Assembly (NCBI GenBank): GCA_951813545.1
Contig: OX638352.1
Location: 1,860,001 to 1,924,000 of the forward strand
Direction of reading: 5' to 3'
From: an uncultured Poribacteria bacterium
GTDB lineage: Bacteria; Poribacteria; WGA-4E; WGA-3G
DNA length: 64,000 nucleotides
Shown: positions 1 through 8,611 of the stretch, piece by piece
How positions within the stretch are numbered: the first letter of the stretch is position 1
Layout: each line of letters begins with the position of its first letter
Translations under genes and position numbers: made by a program
The notes under the pieces: model-generated
Database searches by the model: none
What the model saw: the letters and a program-made list of their open reading frames with translations, nothing else
What the model was told of the DNA's origin: nothing

Positions 1-652
1 GCGCCGTGGCGTTGTGGGGTTCAATATAACCTTGATGGACAGTGCCTGTAACGAAATCACGTTCAACAACAATATCCGCTTCGGCAAACCCTTTTTCAGG
101 ATCACCGAGTTTGTGTTGGATATGACTTGCGACGTTGCTCGGTTCGTCAGCCGTCTCACCCATTGACGTGGTTTTCAAGTGTTCGTGCAGGAGCGGTGCA
201 TCCGCCTCCATTGCTTGGCGCACCTCTAAGACAGGTGGCAGCACCTCGTATTCGACATCAATGAGTGTGCAAGCTTCCTCCGCGATATGCGGACTTGTCG
301 CAGCGACAGCGGCAACGGCGTGCCCTTTGTACAACACTTTATCGCTTGCCAAGATGTTATCGCAGAGATGTTTGAGATTAACAGCACCTTCGCCTAAATC
401 CGCGACTTTGTCCCCAGCATCAGGCAAGTCTTTCGCGGTGACAACGCCTTTAACACCGGGATAGGCTTCGGCACGGCTGGTGTCAATCGATATAATCCGC
501 GCATGAGCGTGTGGACTACGCAGGACTCTCCCGTGCAGGAGTCCGGTCATTTGAAAATCTGCCCCGTAAAGTGCGCGACCGGTGACTTTGTCGACCCCGT
601 CATGGCGGATGGGACGGGTGCCGATGACTTTATATTCTTTTTTCTCAGCCAT
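1..652 (-). CDS. Molybdenum hydroxylase large subunit (xanthine dehydrogenase/CO dehydrogenase type), N-terminal part
   Basis: Partial gene cut by the window edge; about 217 residues are visible. The translation starts MAEKKEYKVIGTR and carries RHDGVDKVTGRALYGAD and a downstream DKVLYKGHAVAAVAA stretch, which mark the N-terminal a/b hammerhead domain of the molybdopterin-binding subunit of the xanthine oxidase family. A GGAGG ribosome-binding site lies 10 bases before the ATG. It is the last gene of a three-gene set with the FAD and 2Fe-2S subunits, starting 42 bases after the small subunit ends. The complex would oxidise a small substrate by hydroxylation, passing electrons through 2Fe-2S centres to FAD. 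The active-site loop is outside the window, so CO dehydrogenase, xanthine dehydrogenase and other members cannot be told apart. Confidence 0.9.
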   Translation of the reverse strand, partial: MAEKKEYKVIGTRPIRHDGVDKVTGRALYGADFQMTGLLHGRVLRSPHAHARIISIDTSRAEAYPGVKGVVTAKDLPDAGDKVADLGEGAVNLKHLCDNILASDKVLYKGHAVAAVAATSPHIAEEACTLIDVEYEVLPPVLEVRQAMEADAPLLHEHLKTTSMGETADEPSNVASHIQHKLGDPEKGFAEADIVVERDFVTGTVHQGYIEPHNATA

Positions 653-694
653 TACACGTATACCTCCGATTTATGAGACTGCATTTGTGTGAAG

Positions 695-1168
695 TTAAGC
701 AGAAGCCTTCGCGACATCCAGCACTGCTTTGACAATTTTATCATAGCCGGTACAACGACACAGGTTACCCGCTAACCAGTAGCGAATTTCATGTTCGGTC
801 GGATTCGGGTTGCTGTCCAGTAGTGCCTTAGCACTCATGATAAAACCGGGTGTGCAGATGCCGCATTGGAGCGCGGCGTTTTCCAAGAATGCATCTTGGA
901 TAGGGTGCAGTTTGTCCGGTTCCGCGAGACCTTCTATGGTTTCTACAGATTTGCCTTCAGTCTCTACACCGAGGACAAGGCATGAATTGACGAGTCTGCC
1001 GTCAAGGATGACACTGCAAGCCCCACAATTTCCGTTGTTACATCCCTCTTTAGCACCCGTAAGGTGGAGTTCATCTCTGAGGACTTCGAGTAGGCTCTGA
1101 CGGGATTCGCAGAGAAATTCCACCGTTTCGCCATTGATAGTGGTTTGAACGTGCGATTTTCTCGCCAT
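695..1168 (-). CDS. Molybdenum hydroxylase 2Fe-2S small subunit (CoxS/XdhC-like)
   Basis: 157 residues, the usual length for this subunit. The N-terminal plant-type ferredoxin domain has the cluster ligands in CNNGNCGACSVILDGRLVNSC, read in two parts: CNNGNCGAC and the Cys of VNSC. The C-terminal helical domain holds the second cluster with CGICTPG and CRCTGY. The protein carries electrons from the molybdenum site to the FAD subunit and is cytoplasmic unless moved by Tat with a partner; no signal is visible here. AAGGA lies upstream of the ATG. It sits between the FAD subunit (139-base gap) and the large subunit (42-base gap). Confidence 0.95.
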   Translation of the reverse strand: MARKSHVQTTINGETVEFLCESRQSLLEVLRDELHLTGAKEGCNNGNCGACSVILDGRLVNSCLVLGVETEGKSVETIEGLAEPDKLHPIQDAFLENAALQCGICTPGFIMSAKALLDSNPNPTEHEIRYWLAGNLCRCTGYDKIVKAVLDVAKASA

Positions 1169-1307
1169 AGTATGGTTCCTTTCGCGCTTTTAACGATTCG
1201 GGTTTCGCTCCGTTTCGTCTATAATTCAAAATGGTTCTTCGACAAGTCTCAAGAATATTCACGGATAACTAAACCCTTAAAGATTGCCGTAAGAAAATCA
1301 ACAAAAT

Positions 1308-2186
1308 TTATGATGCGTCTTGAACTCTCTGGATTGCGCCGTTGAGTGCACGCCGAGTCAGCACACCGACGAGGTGTGTCCGCTGTTCAGCAGTACCCCG
1401 CATGTCGCTAATCGGGCGTGCGATGGCTTGTGCAGCTTGTGCAGCTTCGTCAATCGCAGCATCAGAGATTTCACGACCGGCGAGCAGTGCACTCGCTTCC
1501 TCAGCAAAGAGGGGCGTAGGTGCAACGGCGGCAAGTGCGATGCGTGCAGAGACAATCGTCTGTTTCGCATCATCAAGCGTTACAGATGCTCCGGCACCGA
1601 CGACAGCGATATCCATCTCATTGCGCGGGATAAAGCGGAGATAGAAAGAACTGGAATTGCTTGCAGGTGCTGGAACCTTCAGAGAGACGAGCATCTCACC
1701 TTTTTCGAGAGCGGTCTGCCCCGGAGCTGTACAAAACTGTTCAACAGGCAATTCGCGTTCGCCGTTTGGGCCGGCAATGACACAAGTAGCATTCAGCACA
1801 ATCAATGGTGGTATCCCATCTGCAGCGGGTGAGGCGTTACACAAATTACCGCCGACACCGGCGCGCCCTTGGATCGCGGTGCCACCGATAATTGTGGTTG
1901 CATCGATTAAGCTGGGATAAGCATCACAGATGGCATCAACGGCGTAAATCTTATAACACTCGACTGCAGCACCAAGTGTTAAGCCAGTGTCAGCATTGTA
2001 GTCCAAGACATTAACTGCGGGGATAGATTTGACATCAATCATCAAATCAACGTCTCGGCGTGCTTCTCGGACCTGAACAATGAGGTCGGTTCCACCGGCT
2101 AAGATACGAGCTTTTTCTCCTTTTTCGTCAAGCAGAGCAACGGCTTCCGGTACCGTTTTCGCGGCAACATACGAAAAATCTTGCAT
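1308..2186 (-). CDS. Molybdenum hydroxylase FAD-binding medium subunit (CoxM-like)
   Basis: 292 residues, normal for the FAD-binding medium subunit. The FAD pyrophosphate-binding loops are visible as ILAGGTDLIVQ near residue 28 and GGNLCNASPAADGIPPL near residue 112; the C-terminal CO_deh_flav_C region ends the protein. GGAG stands 8 bases before the ATG. Just upstream a short hairpin (GCAAGCC/GGCTTGC) lies between 2190 and 2225 and may shape the 5' end of the transcript. First gene of the set, so the promoter should lie in 2200-2400. Confidence 0.93.
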   Translation of the reverse strand: MQDFSYVAAKTVPEAVALLDEKGEKARILAGGTDLIVQVREARRDVDLMIDVKSIPAVNVLDYNADTGLTLGAAVECYKIYAVDAICDAYPSLIDATTIIGGTAIQGRAGVGGNLCNASPAADGIPPLIVLNATCVIAGPNGERELPVEQFCTAPGQTALEKGEMLVSLKVPAPASNSSSFYLRFIPRNEMDIAVVGAGASVTLDDAKQTIVSARIALAAVAPTPLFAEEASALLAGREISDAAIDEAAQAAQAIARPISDMRGTAEQRTHLVGVLTRRALNGAIQRVQDAS

Positions 2187-2362
2187 GAACGGAATCTCCT
2201 TCTGCGCAAGCCTCTATAGGCTTGCGGGACAATACTATAACTGGACTTTATAAGGGCTGAGGCGCGGAGACCCCGCCACAGAAATCAGTTTATGAGATAA
2301 ATTTTAAAGATATCTATTTTAAACCTTAACTATAGCAAAAATTCGGTTTTAAGGCAAGTTTT

Positions 2363-2500
2363 TTATCTTTGGGAGGGGTATATCTCAGCAATTAACGTGT
2401 CCAAATTCACAAACTTAATCTGGATGCCGTTGTAGGTATTTGTGAAAGAGCGGTCTACATCTTGGGCTACAACGAAATTTTCGCCATGTAATGCTACCAT
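2363..2500 (-). pseudogene. Short 45-codon open frame, possible gene remnant
   Basis: A minus-strand frame begins with ATG at 2500 and ends with TAA at 2363. It reads smoothly as a globular fragment (for example FVVAQDVDRSFTNTYNGIQI) with no repeats. It lies in the 459-base gap between the molybdenum hydroxylase genes and ileS. It looks like the tail of a longer protein rather than a complete one, but I do not recognise the family and a real small protein is possible. Confidence 0.25.
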
Positions 2501-2501
2501 A

Positions 2502-2558
2502 TGTCAAGTCCACTTGCATATAGTAGAACTATTTGTCAGGTACACTTGCATATAGTAG
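2502..2558. repeat. Two 25-bp direct repeats
   Basis: Copies at 2502-2526 and 2534-2558 differ at two positions and share CACTTGCATATAGTAG. They are spaced 32 bases apart and lie just upstream of the ATG of the short frame at 2363-2500. They could be operator half-sites or a chance duplication. Confidence 0.5.
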
Positions 2559-2645
2559 CGTTTTTCCACTTCACAACACTCAGCTGCACAGCAAAGAATA
2601 GGAAATAATATCTCGCGGGTCTGGTTAGACTGATACTTCAAAAAT

Positions 2646-5600
2646 TCAGACCCGTTCAACGCTCAAGGTTGCTGGTTCACCGTTCAGTTTCTGCGTGAGG
2701 GTGAAGGCATTTTCACCCGGAGTGTCTACAACTGCCGTTGTGAGTGTCTCGCGGAGGATATAGTCTCGATGCGCCTGAAATGCCTCATCTAAAAGTGCGG
2801 ATGTCGTATCAAGGTTAAGTTTAATCCGATCAGAGACATTAAAATCAGCCTCCTTCCGCATATTCTGAATCTTATTGACGAACTCGCGCGCTAAGCCTTC
2901 AAGCGTCAACTCGTGCGTCAATTCCGTCGACAAGGCAACGAATTTCTTTGCGTCCATTTCCACAAAGAACCCCTCCCGATTCTGGGTCTGAACCTCAACG
3001 TCAGATTGCTCAAGGGGGTAGGTCTCCCCCGACGCTTCAACCTGCAAACTACCAGCGGCTTCCAACTCCGCTTTCAAGGTTCCTGCGTCTGCGGCGGCGA
3101 GTGCTTTCGCTATGGCTTGCACGCCCTTGCCATACTTGGGTCCCAATACCTTAAAGTTGGGTTTGAGCGTCACCTGTGCGAAAGCGTCCAACGCCTCTGT
3201 AAAGGCAATCGTTTTGACGTTGAGCTCATCATGAACGAGTTCTGCTAAACGGTCAACGGTCGCTTTTTCCCCGCTGGAGAGTCCACCGAGGGTGAATTCT
3301 GCAAGTGGTTGGCGTGTCTTAATACCAGAACGGTTGCGCGCAGCGTGCCCCATGCTGATAACTTCGCGTGTGAAATCCATATCGGTTTCCAATTGAGCAT
3401 CTCTGAGCGCAGCGTCTGCAACCGGATATTCTGCAAGATGGACACTCAGGGGTGCCTCGGCATCCAGTGAACACACCAAGTTACGGTAGAGTTCGTCCGC
3501 CAAAAATGGAACGAAGGGTGCGGAGAGTTTCGCAACGGTTACAAGTACTTCATAAAGCGTGGCGTAGGCAGCATGTTTGTCAAGTCCAGCTTCCGCGCCC
3601 CAGAAGCGGTCGCGGGAACGCCGGACGTACCAGTTGCTGAGATCGTCCACAAACGCCTCAATCGCACGTGGTGCATTCGTGAGATGATAATTCTCCATGT
3701 TGTCGCGCACCTCATCAATGAGCGTGTGGAGACGTGACAAGATCCACTTGTCCACTGTGGCACGCTCCGAGACAGGTGGTGCATCCTGCAAGACATCAAT
3801 CTGTTCCAAGTTCGCATACATAACGAAGAAACTATAGACGTTCTGGAGAGTCCCCATGAACTTTTTCAATGCTTCATCAATGCCGTCAAGTGTGAAAGTC
3901 CGTGGTGTCCACGGTGTGGTTGCGGTGAACATATACCAGCGCATCGCATCTGCGCCTTGTTTGTTGAGAATTGTCCACGGGTCCACCGTGTTGCCTCGGC
4001 TCTTACTCATCTTTTGGCCGTCGGGTCCCATAATGAGTTCAAGGCAAAGGCAGTTTTTGTAAGCTGGCTTATCATAAAGAAGTGTGCCGGTTGCCAAGAG
4101 GCTATAGAACCACCCACGTGTCTGATCGATGGCTTCAGAGATGAAATCCGCGGGATACGCCTGCTCCAGCATCTCTTTGTTTTCAAAGGGATAGTGCCAC
4201 TGTGCCGTGTGTGCGCAACCGGAATCAAACCAGCAGTCAATTACATCTTGCACGCGGTGCATCTCACCGTTGCACTCACCGCACGTGAGGGCAACATCAT
4301 CCACATACGGACGGTGTAACTCAATATCATTCGGCACATCGGTACCGAGCTCCTTCAATTCGGCGATACTCCCGATGCAGTGCTGATGTCCGCAGTCATC
4401 ACACACCCAAACTGGCAAGGGTGTTCCCCAATAACGTTCGCGGCTCAATCCCCAGTCGATGTTATTTTCCAACCAATTCCCGAAACGCCCATCTTTAATA
4501 TGCTCTGGATACCAGTTAATTTGCTGATTGTGCTGGTGCATCTGATCACGGATGGCGGTCGTCCGAATAAACCACGACTCGCGTGCGTAGTAGAGTAGTG
4601 GGGTATCACACCGCCAACAGAACGGATATTGGTGCGTATATTCGGCAGCCTTGAACAACAGTCCACGCCCATCCAAGTTTTCGATGATTTTCGGATCGGC
4701 GTCTTTGACGTATTCGCCTGCCCACGGTTCTTTAACCGCTGAAACAAATTTGCCATCGGGACCCACCAATTGCACGAGTGGCAGATTGTATTTCTGTCCA
4801 ATCTCGTAGTCGTCTTGTCCGAAGGCGGGAGCGATGTGAACCAAGCCGCTCCCCTCTGTCGTCGTTACAAAATCACCAGTGACGATGTAGTGTGATTTTT
4901 CTGGATACTGCCCGCTATCAAACAAGGGTTCGTATTCCCACGCTTGGAGGTCTCTCCCCTTATAGTTTTCGACAACCTGTGGAGATTCATCGCCGAATAA
5001 GTTCGGTATGCACTCCTTCGCGAGGATGAGGTGCTGTCCGTTCCCTTCTTCAACGGCAACATAATCGTAATCCTCACCAACAGCGACAGCGACGTTGGAA
5101 GGTAAGGTCCACGGGGTCGTCGTCCAGACGAGCAGGTAAGCGTTTTCCCTATTTTTCAGCCGGAAACGGACAAAGATAGACGGATCGGCGACCTCTTGGT
5201 AACCGAGCGCGACTTCGTGGCTTGCTAAGGTTGTACCGCACCGATAGCAATACGGTTGTACCTTATGTCCTTGATAGAGCAGCTCCTTTTCCCACGCTTG
5301 CCGGAGGACCCACCAGACGCTTTCAATGTAATCGTTTGACAAGGTGATATAGGCATCATCAAGATTGACCCAGAATCCGATGCGTTCCGTCATCTGTCGC
5401 CAATCCTGCTCGTATTGGAAGACGTTTTCCTTACACTTTTCGATAAAGTTCTGAACGCCGTAAGCCTCCAGTTCCGCTTTGTTTGTAATATTGAGTTGCT
5501 TTTCAACCTGATATTCAACGGGAAGTCCGTGCGTGTCCCAGCCAGCCTTACGATGGACGTAATGTCCTGTCATGGTCTTATAGCGACAGACAGCATCTTT

Positions 5601-5792
5601 CATGATACGTGCGAGGACGTGATGCACGCCGGGCGGTGCATTCGCGAACGGGGGTCCTTCGAGAAAAACAAACGGCGGTGCGTCTTTGTATATCTCCATG
5701 CTCTTCTGAAAGATGTCGTTTTCTCGCCAGAACTCCAAGATCTGTTTTTCCCTTTCAGCAAACGTGAATTGGGATGATACTTCTCCAAACAT
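2646..5792 (-). CDS. ileS: Isoleucyl-tRNA synthetase
   Basis: 1048 residues from the chosen start. Class I aminoacyl-tRNA synthetase that charges tRNA-Ile in the cytoplasm. The first signature is PPFANAPPGVHHVLAR near residues 46-61, with GVHH in place of HIGH as in the IleRS2-like branch. The second signature KMSKS is near residue 594 in GPDGQKMSKSRGNTVDPW. The editing domain lies between. Four Cys in CDDCGHQHC and CGECNGEMH suggest a zinc-binding insertion. The longer frame opens at 5870, but the ATG at 5792 is preceded by GAGGG at a good distance and starts MFGEVSSQF, the usual beginning. It stands alone; a small GC-rich hairpin lies upstream and no T-box is seen. Confidence 0.97.
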   Translation of the reverse strand: MFGEVSSQFTFAEREKQILEFWRENDIFQKSMEIYKDAPPFVFLEGPPFANAPPGVHHVLARIMKDAVCRYKTMTGHYVHRKAGWDTHGLPVEYQVEKQLNITNKAELEAYGVQNFIEKCKENVFQYEQDWRQMTERIGFWVNLDDAYITLSNDYIESVWWVLRQAWEKELLYQGHKVQPYCYRCGTTLASHEVALGYQEVADPSIFVRFRLKNRENAYLLVWTTTPWTLPSNVAVAVGEDYDYVAVEEGNGQHLILAKECIPNLFGDESPQVVENYKGRDLQAWEYEPLFDSGQYPEKSHYIVTGDFVTTTEGSGLVHIAPAFGQDDYEIGQKYNLPLVQLVGPDGKFVSAVKEPWAGEYVKDADPKIIENLDGRGLLFKAAEYTHQYPFCWRCDTPLLYYARESWFIRTTAIRDQMHQHNQQINWYPEHIKDGRFGNWLENNIDWGLSRERYWGTPLPVWVCDDCGHQHCIGSIAELKELGTDVPNDIELHRPYVDDVALTCGECNGEMHRVQDVIDCWFDSGCAHTAQWHYPFENKEMLEQAYPADFISEAIDQTRGWFYSLLATGTLLYDKPAYKNCLCLELIMGPDGQKMSKSRGNTVDPWTILNKQGADAMRWYMFTATTPWTPRTFTLDGIDEALKKFMGTLQNVYSFFVMYANLEQIDVLQDAPPVSERATVDKWILSRLHTLIDEVRDNMENYHLTNAPRAIEAFVDDLSNWYVRRSRDRFWGAEAGLDKHAAYATLYEVLVTVAKLSAPFVPFLADELYRNLVCSLDAEAPLSVHLAEYPVADAALRDAQLETDMDFTREVISMGHAARNRSGIKTRQPLAEFTLGGLSSGEKATVDRLAELVHDELNVKTIAFTEALDAFAQVTLKPNFKVLGPKYGKGVQAIAKALAAADAGTLKAELEAAGSLQVEASGETYPLEQSDVEVQTQNREGFFVEMDAKKFVALSTELTHELTLEGLAREFVNKIQNMRKEADFNVSDRIKLNLDTTSALLDEAFQAHRDYILRETLTTAVVDTPGENAFTLTQKLNGEPATLSVERV

Positions 5793-5821
5793 TAGGAAAC
5801 CCTCATTATTTTTCTCAATAG

Positions 5822-5840
5822 GCGCGCCTTCTAAGCGCGC
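5822..5840 (-). promoter_or_regulatory. GC-rich hairpin in the ileS 5' region
   Basis: GCGCGC and its complement are separated by a 7-base loop about 30 bases upstream of the ileS start. In RNA it would form a stable stem-loop near the ribosome-binding site. The conserved T-box sequence expected for a tRNA-sensing leader is absent, so the role is unknown. Confidence 0.3.
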
Positions 5841-6118
5841 AGTGCATATTAAATAAAAAAACACCCTCACCGAAAATTGTCTGCTTCAGTGATGGGCGTT
5901 GCAATAAAGATTCTTATCTGCTCGTGATTAGCCCACCACAGCACGACGAATAGCAATAATAATGGATATGGCGCGCGAACCCGTGACAGCCCGAAGGTTG
6001 TCTTGATGTAGGGTGTTGTAGCGCACAAATCCTTTATCTTGCGATGTCGGTGTCGTAAGCGATTGATAAAACATCCGATAATCCGGTTCAGTGTAAATCT
6101 AATTGATAGTGTGTCTAT

Positions 6119-6236
6119 TATAGTAAAGCCTACAATTAAATGGACACTAAGGGTTGGCGAGGTTACAAACCTCACCAGTGGGGGGAGGGAACCCGTTATT
6201 TTCTAAAATGTCAACATATTTTCGGACTCTACTATA
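6119..6236. repeat. MITE-like element, type 1 (118 bp)
   Basis: Terminal inverted repeats read TATAGTAAAGCC on the left and, from the right end inward, TATAGTAGAGTCC. The core holds the palindrome GGCGAGGTTACAAACCTCACC. The element at 48800-48917 has the same length, ends and core. The ends resemble those of the IS630 element at 8612-9521, so it may be moved by that transposase. It separates ileS from the gene at 6357. Confidence 0.7.
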
Positions 6237-6278
6237 ATTGTATGATACCACATTCTACGGCGTGATGTCAAATCTTTT

Positions 6279-6309
6279 TTGGCATAGATTTTGAGATTTG
6301 ATGTATAAT
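6279..6309 (+). promoter_or_regulatory. Possible sigma-70 promoter for the gene at 6357
   Basis: TTGGCA at 6279-6284 and a perfect TATAAT at 6304-6309 are spaced 19 bases, longer than ideal. The -10 box lies about 48 bases before the start codon. Confidence 0.4.
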
Positions 6310-6356
6310 GCCTATAGATACCCTACGAGATATTACAGCACACAAGGAGATCATCT

Positions 6357-7628
6357 ATGAAAAAGAAAAAAGATGCAATGTTACAACAGATCGCCGAAAA
6401 CAATAGAGCGTCTACCGTTCTCTTTGTGACAGGATCTACCAGCGAACAACCCACTGGATTGATGGCAAGAGATACCGGGGTTCCGATGTATATTGAGACA
6501 GGCAGCGGTTTCTTTGTGGAACCTGATAAGATCGTAACGACTATTGAAATACTTGCTGGGACCTTTGGAGTTGCTGCAATCCGCGCGGATCGTCTTGCGA
6601 AGTTCGCCAGCAAAGGTACTCGGCTCTTCCGTAAACGCAATGACTTTCAGATGAGTGATGAGGAGAAGTTGGGTGTTAGTATTGAAGGCGTTACCGCATT
6701 TGATGCGAAAAACAACCTTGTCCTTCTGAAAGTTGCTGAAACAAGAGCCCCACTCCCAATTGGAAACAGTGATACCTTTGAGATAGGTGAAAAGGTGTAT
6801 ACACTTGGCTATCCGGATGACATGAAATACATGTGCGTAGCAGGTAGCCTCCAGAGCAGATATAAGGACAACAAATGGTTTCAGTTAAGAACCTTATTCT
6901 TGTCAGGGAACGGAGGTGGGCCGGTTCTAAACAGTCAGAACGAAGTCGTAGGAGTGGTCGCTTACGGTACAGGATCTGTTATCGGTGATAATAATAAGGC
7001 AACGATCGCGACAGCGATATCTTCAAAGGTGCTTAAGGAATTACTCGAGAAGGCAGGAAAAGTTATGTCTCTGGAGCAGTGGCAGAAGCATGCCCGCGTA
7101 CGTGCCTACGCCTTAGAAGCCCAAGCGGACGAAAAGGCGGAACGCTATGACAACAGAGAGGCGATAAGGGACTATAACGCTGCCCTGAAATCCAACCCGG
7201 ATTTGGTTGAAATCTACTCCAAGCGAGGCATCGTAAAAGGCCGAATTGAGAATTTCCAAGGGGCATTTAAGGACTTTGATAGAATGATTCGTATCAACCC
7301 TGAACATATCTTCGCCTACAACAACCGAGCGTCCGCGAAAGCCAACCTTGGAGATGAACAAAGCGCGCTTGATGACCTCAATAAAGCGATTGCCCTTAAC
7401 CCTGAGTATATAATGGCATACGTTAATCTCGGTGGTGTAAAACGCCTTATAGCTGAAACTAAGACAGATGAAGGAGATATAGTTGAAGCGCAGCGATACT
7501 ATCAAGAAGCAATTGACGATTATACCAAAGCACTTGCATTAAATCCGAGAAATTCGTTAGCACGCAAAAACCGGAGGGACACTAAGCGTATCCTCCAGTT
7601 ATTAAGGTCGCAGCAGGAAACTGAGTAG
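6357..7628 (+). CDS. Trypsin-fold (DegP-like) protein with C-terminal TPRs, catalytic triad lost
   Basis: 423 residues; AAGGAG precedes the ATG. Residues about 1-230 follow the trypsin-like serine protease fold (GSGFFVEPDKIVTT, GEKVYTLGYPDD, GGPVLNSQNEVVGVVAYG). All three catalytic positions are changed: the His region reads VTTIEIL where VTNxHVV is normal, the Asp region reads KNNLVLLKV where NDLAVLKV is normal, and the nucleophile motif reads GNGGGP instead of GNSGGP. Residues about 255-410 hold three or more TPRs (YDNREAIRDYNAALKSNPD, FQGAFKDFDRMIRINPE, QSALDDLNKAIALNPE). No signal peptide is visible. It is probably a binding or scaffold protein rather than a protease. Confidence 0.8.
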   Translation: MKKKKDAMLQQIAENNRASTVLFVTGSTSEQPTGLMARDTGVPMYIETGSGFFVEPDKIVTTIEILAGTFGVAAIRADRLAKFASKGTRLFRKRNDFQMSDEEKLGVSIEGVTAFDAKNNLVLLKVAETRAPLPIGNSDTFEIGEKVYTLGYPDDMKYMCVAGSLQSRYKDNKWFQLRTLFLSGNGGGPVLNSQNEVVGVVAYGTGSVIGDNNKATIATAISSKVLKELLEKAGKVMSLEQWQKHARVRAYALEAQADEKAERYDNREAIRDYNAALKSNPDLVEIYSKRGIVKGRIENFQGAFKDFDRMIRINPEHIFAYNNRASAKANLGDEQSALDDLNKAIALNPEYIMAYVNLGGVKRLIAETKTDEGDIVEAQRYYQEAIDDYTKALALNPRNSLARKNRRDTKRILQLLRSQQETE

Positions 7629-7672
7629 GTGCCATCTTGGATTCTAAACTGGTTCAACTCAAAAATCGTGTA

Positions 7673-8545
7673 TTACACATCATCCCAATCTATATCATAG
7701 AATGAAACGCCTTCCGCTCTTGCCTTTCGGTATTTTTCAAGTCTACGGAGCGGTGCATCTCCAACAAAGTGTCCTATCTGATTCACAGCTTCAAGCATAG
7801 CATAGAATTCATAAGGCGAAGAATTCTCAGAACGACCGTAGAGAGTTTTGTATGCACCAATATAAGCGTGGCAGTCATTATCTGTTCTTTGTAACTCCAG
7901 TTCCAATTTTCGTAAAAATTCGATACTGGTGTCAACCTCTGGGATGTCTCCATGCCTTTCAATGAGTACGGCACGCATGCCTTTTACCCAAGCCTCAGGA
8001 TCTTCCATTCTCAACTGATCCAATAAACGAAGTTCTTCCTGTGCTTCTATACGCCTTAGCAGGTTTCTGGTTTCTTGCAGCGAAAGCCGAGTATCCATTA
8101 TAGGAAAGAGAAAATACATTGCTTCAGCATGCGCAGCGATTTGCTTAGCAAGCGCAAGTGTTATAATCCCACTTCTCCCCATCCGCTCAAACTCAACGAT
8201 GAAGCGTACCTGTGGGATGTCTCCGAACCTTTGGAAGAGAGTAGCGTGGTGATACTTTTGGGATACGCGATCTTCTGTATTAAAGCCCCAGCCTTGTGGA
8301 ATATCAAGGTTTATGAGTTCCTTAACTTCTTCGTCCGTCAACCTCACCCAATTCTCATCTTTCAATTTTTCCCAATCTTCGTCTTCCAACTGTAGCCATT
8401 GTTCATCGGGTTGGTCGAGTAGAGGATTGGAAGTAGAGTCTGTTGTCTCCTTTGCGTCCTCTGTATCTCCGCAGCTGAGAAAGAATGACAAACTTATAAG
8501 GCAGGCGAGGTAAAAAAATGCGCTGAGGGTTTTGCTGTGTTTCAT
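7673..8545 (-). CDS. Hypothetical lipoprotein
   Basis: 290 residues. A lipoprotein signal peptide is clear: positive MKHSKT, a hydrophobic run and the lipobox LSFFLSC, so mature protein would start at that Cys. It is followed by a low-complexity acidic linker and a repeated stretch (WLQLEDEDWEKLKDENWVRL). The rest is predicted helical and has no motif I recognise. AAGGGG precedes the ATG. It converges with the gene at 6357 and is followed upstream by the IS630 element, so its promoter region may have been altered by that insertion. Confidence 0.7.
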   Translation of the reverse strand: MKHSKTLSAFFYLACLISLSFFLSCGDTEDAKETTDSTSNPLLDQPDEQWLQLEDEDWEKLKDENWVRLTDEEVKELINLDIPQGWGFNTEDRVSQKYHHATLFQRFGDIPQVRFIVEFERMGRSGIITLALAKQIAAHAEAMYFLFPIMDTRLSLQETRNLLRRIEAQEELRLLDQLRMEDPEAWVKGMRAVLIERHGDIPEVDTSIEFLRKLELELQRTDNDCHAYIGAYKTLYGRSENSSPYEFYAMLEAVNQIGHFVGDAPLRRLEKYRKARAEGVSFYDIDWDDV

Positions 8546-8611
8546 TCGTGTCCCCTTTAAAAGGCTACCATGAAGGAGGTCCGCAGTTTGAATCCAACCA
8601 AGTACGTAATT

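Noticed and set aside
5793..5870. T-box riboswitch for ileS
   Set aside because: Only a short GC-rich hairpin is present; the conserved T-box bulge sequence and an antiterminator pair are not found.
5867..6175. 102-codon minus-strand frame upstream of ileS
   Set aside because: It runs through a MITE-like element end and has no ribosome-binding site or protein-like composition.
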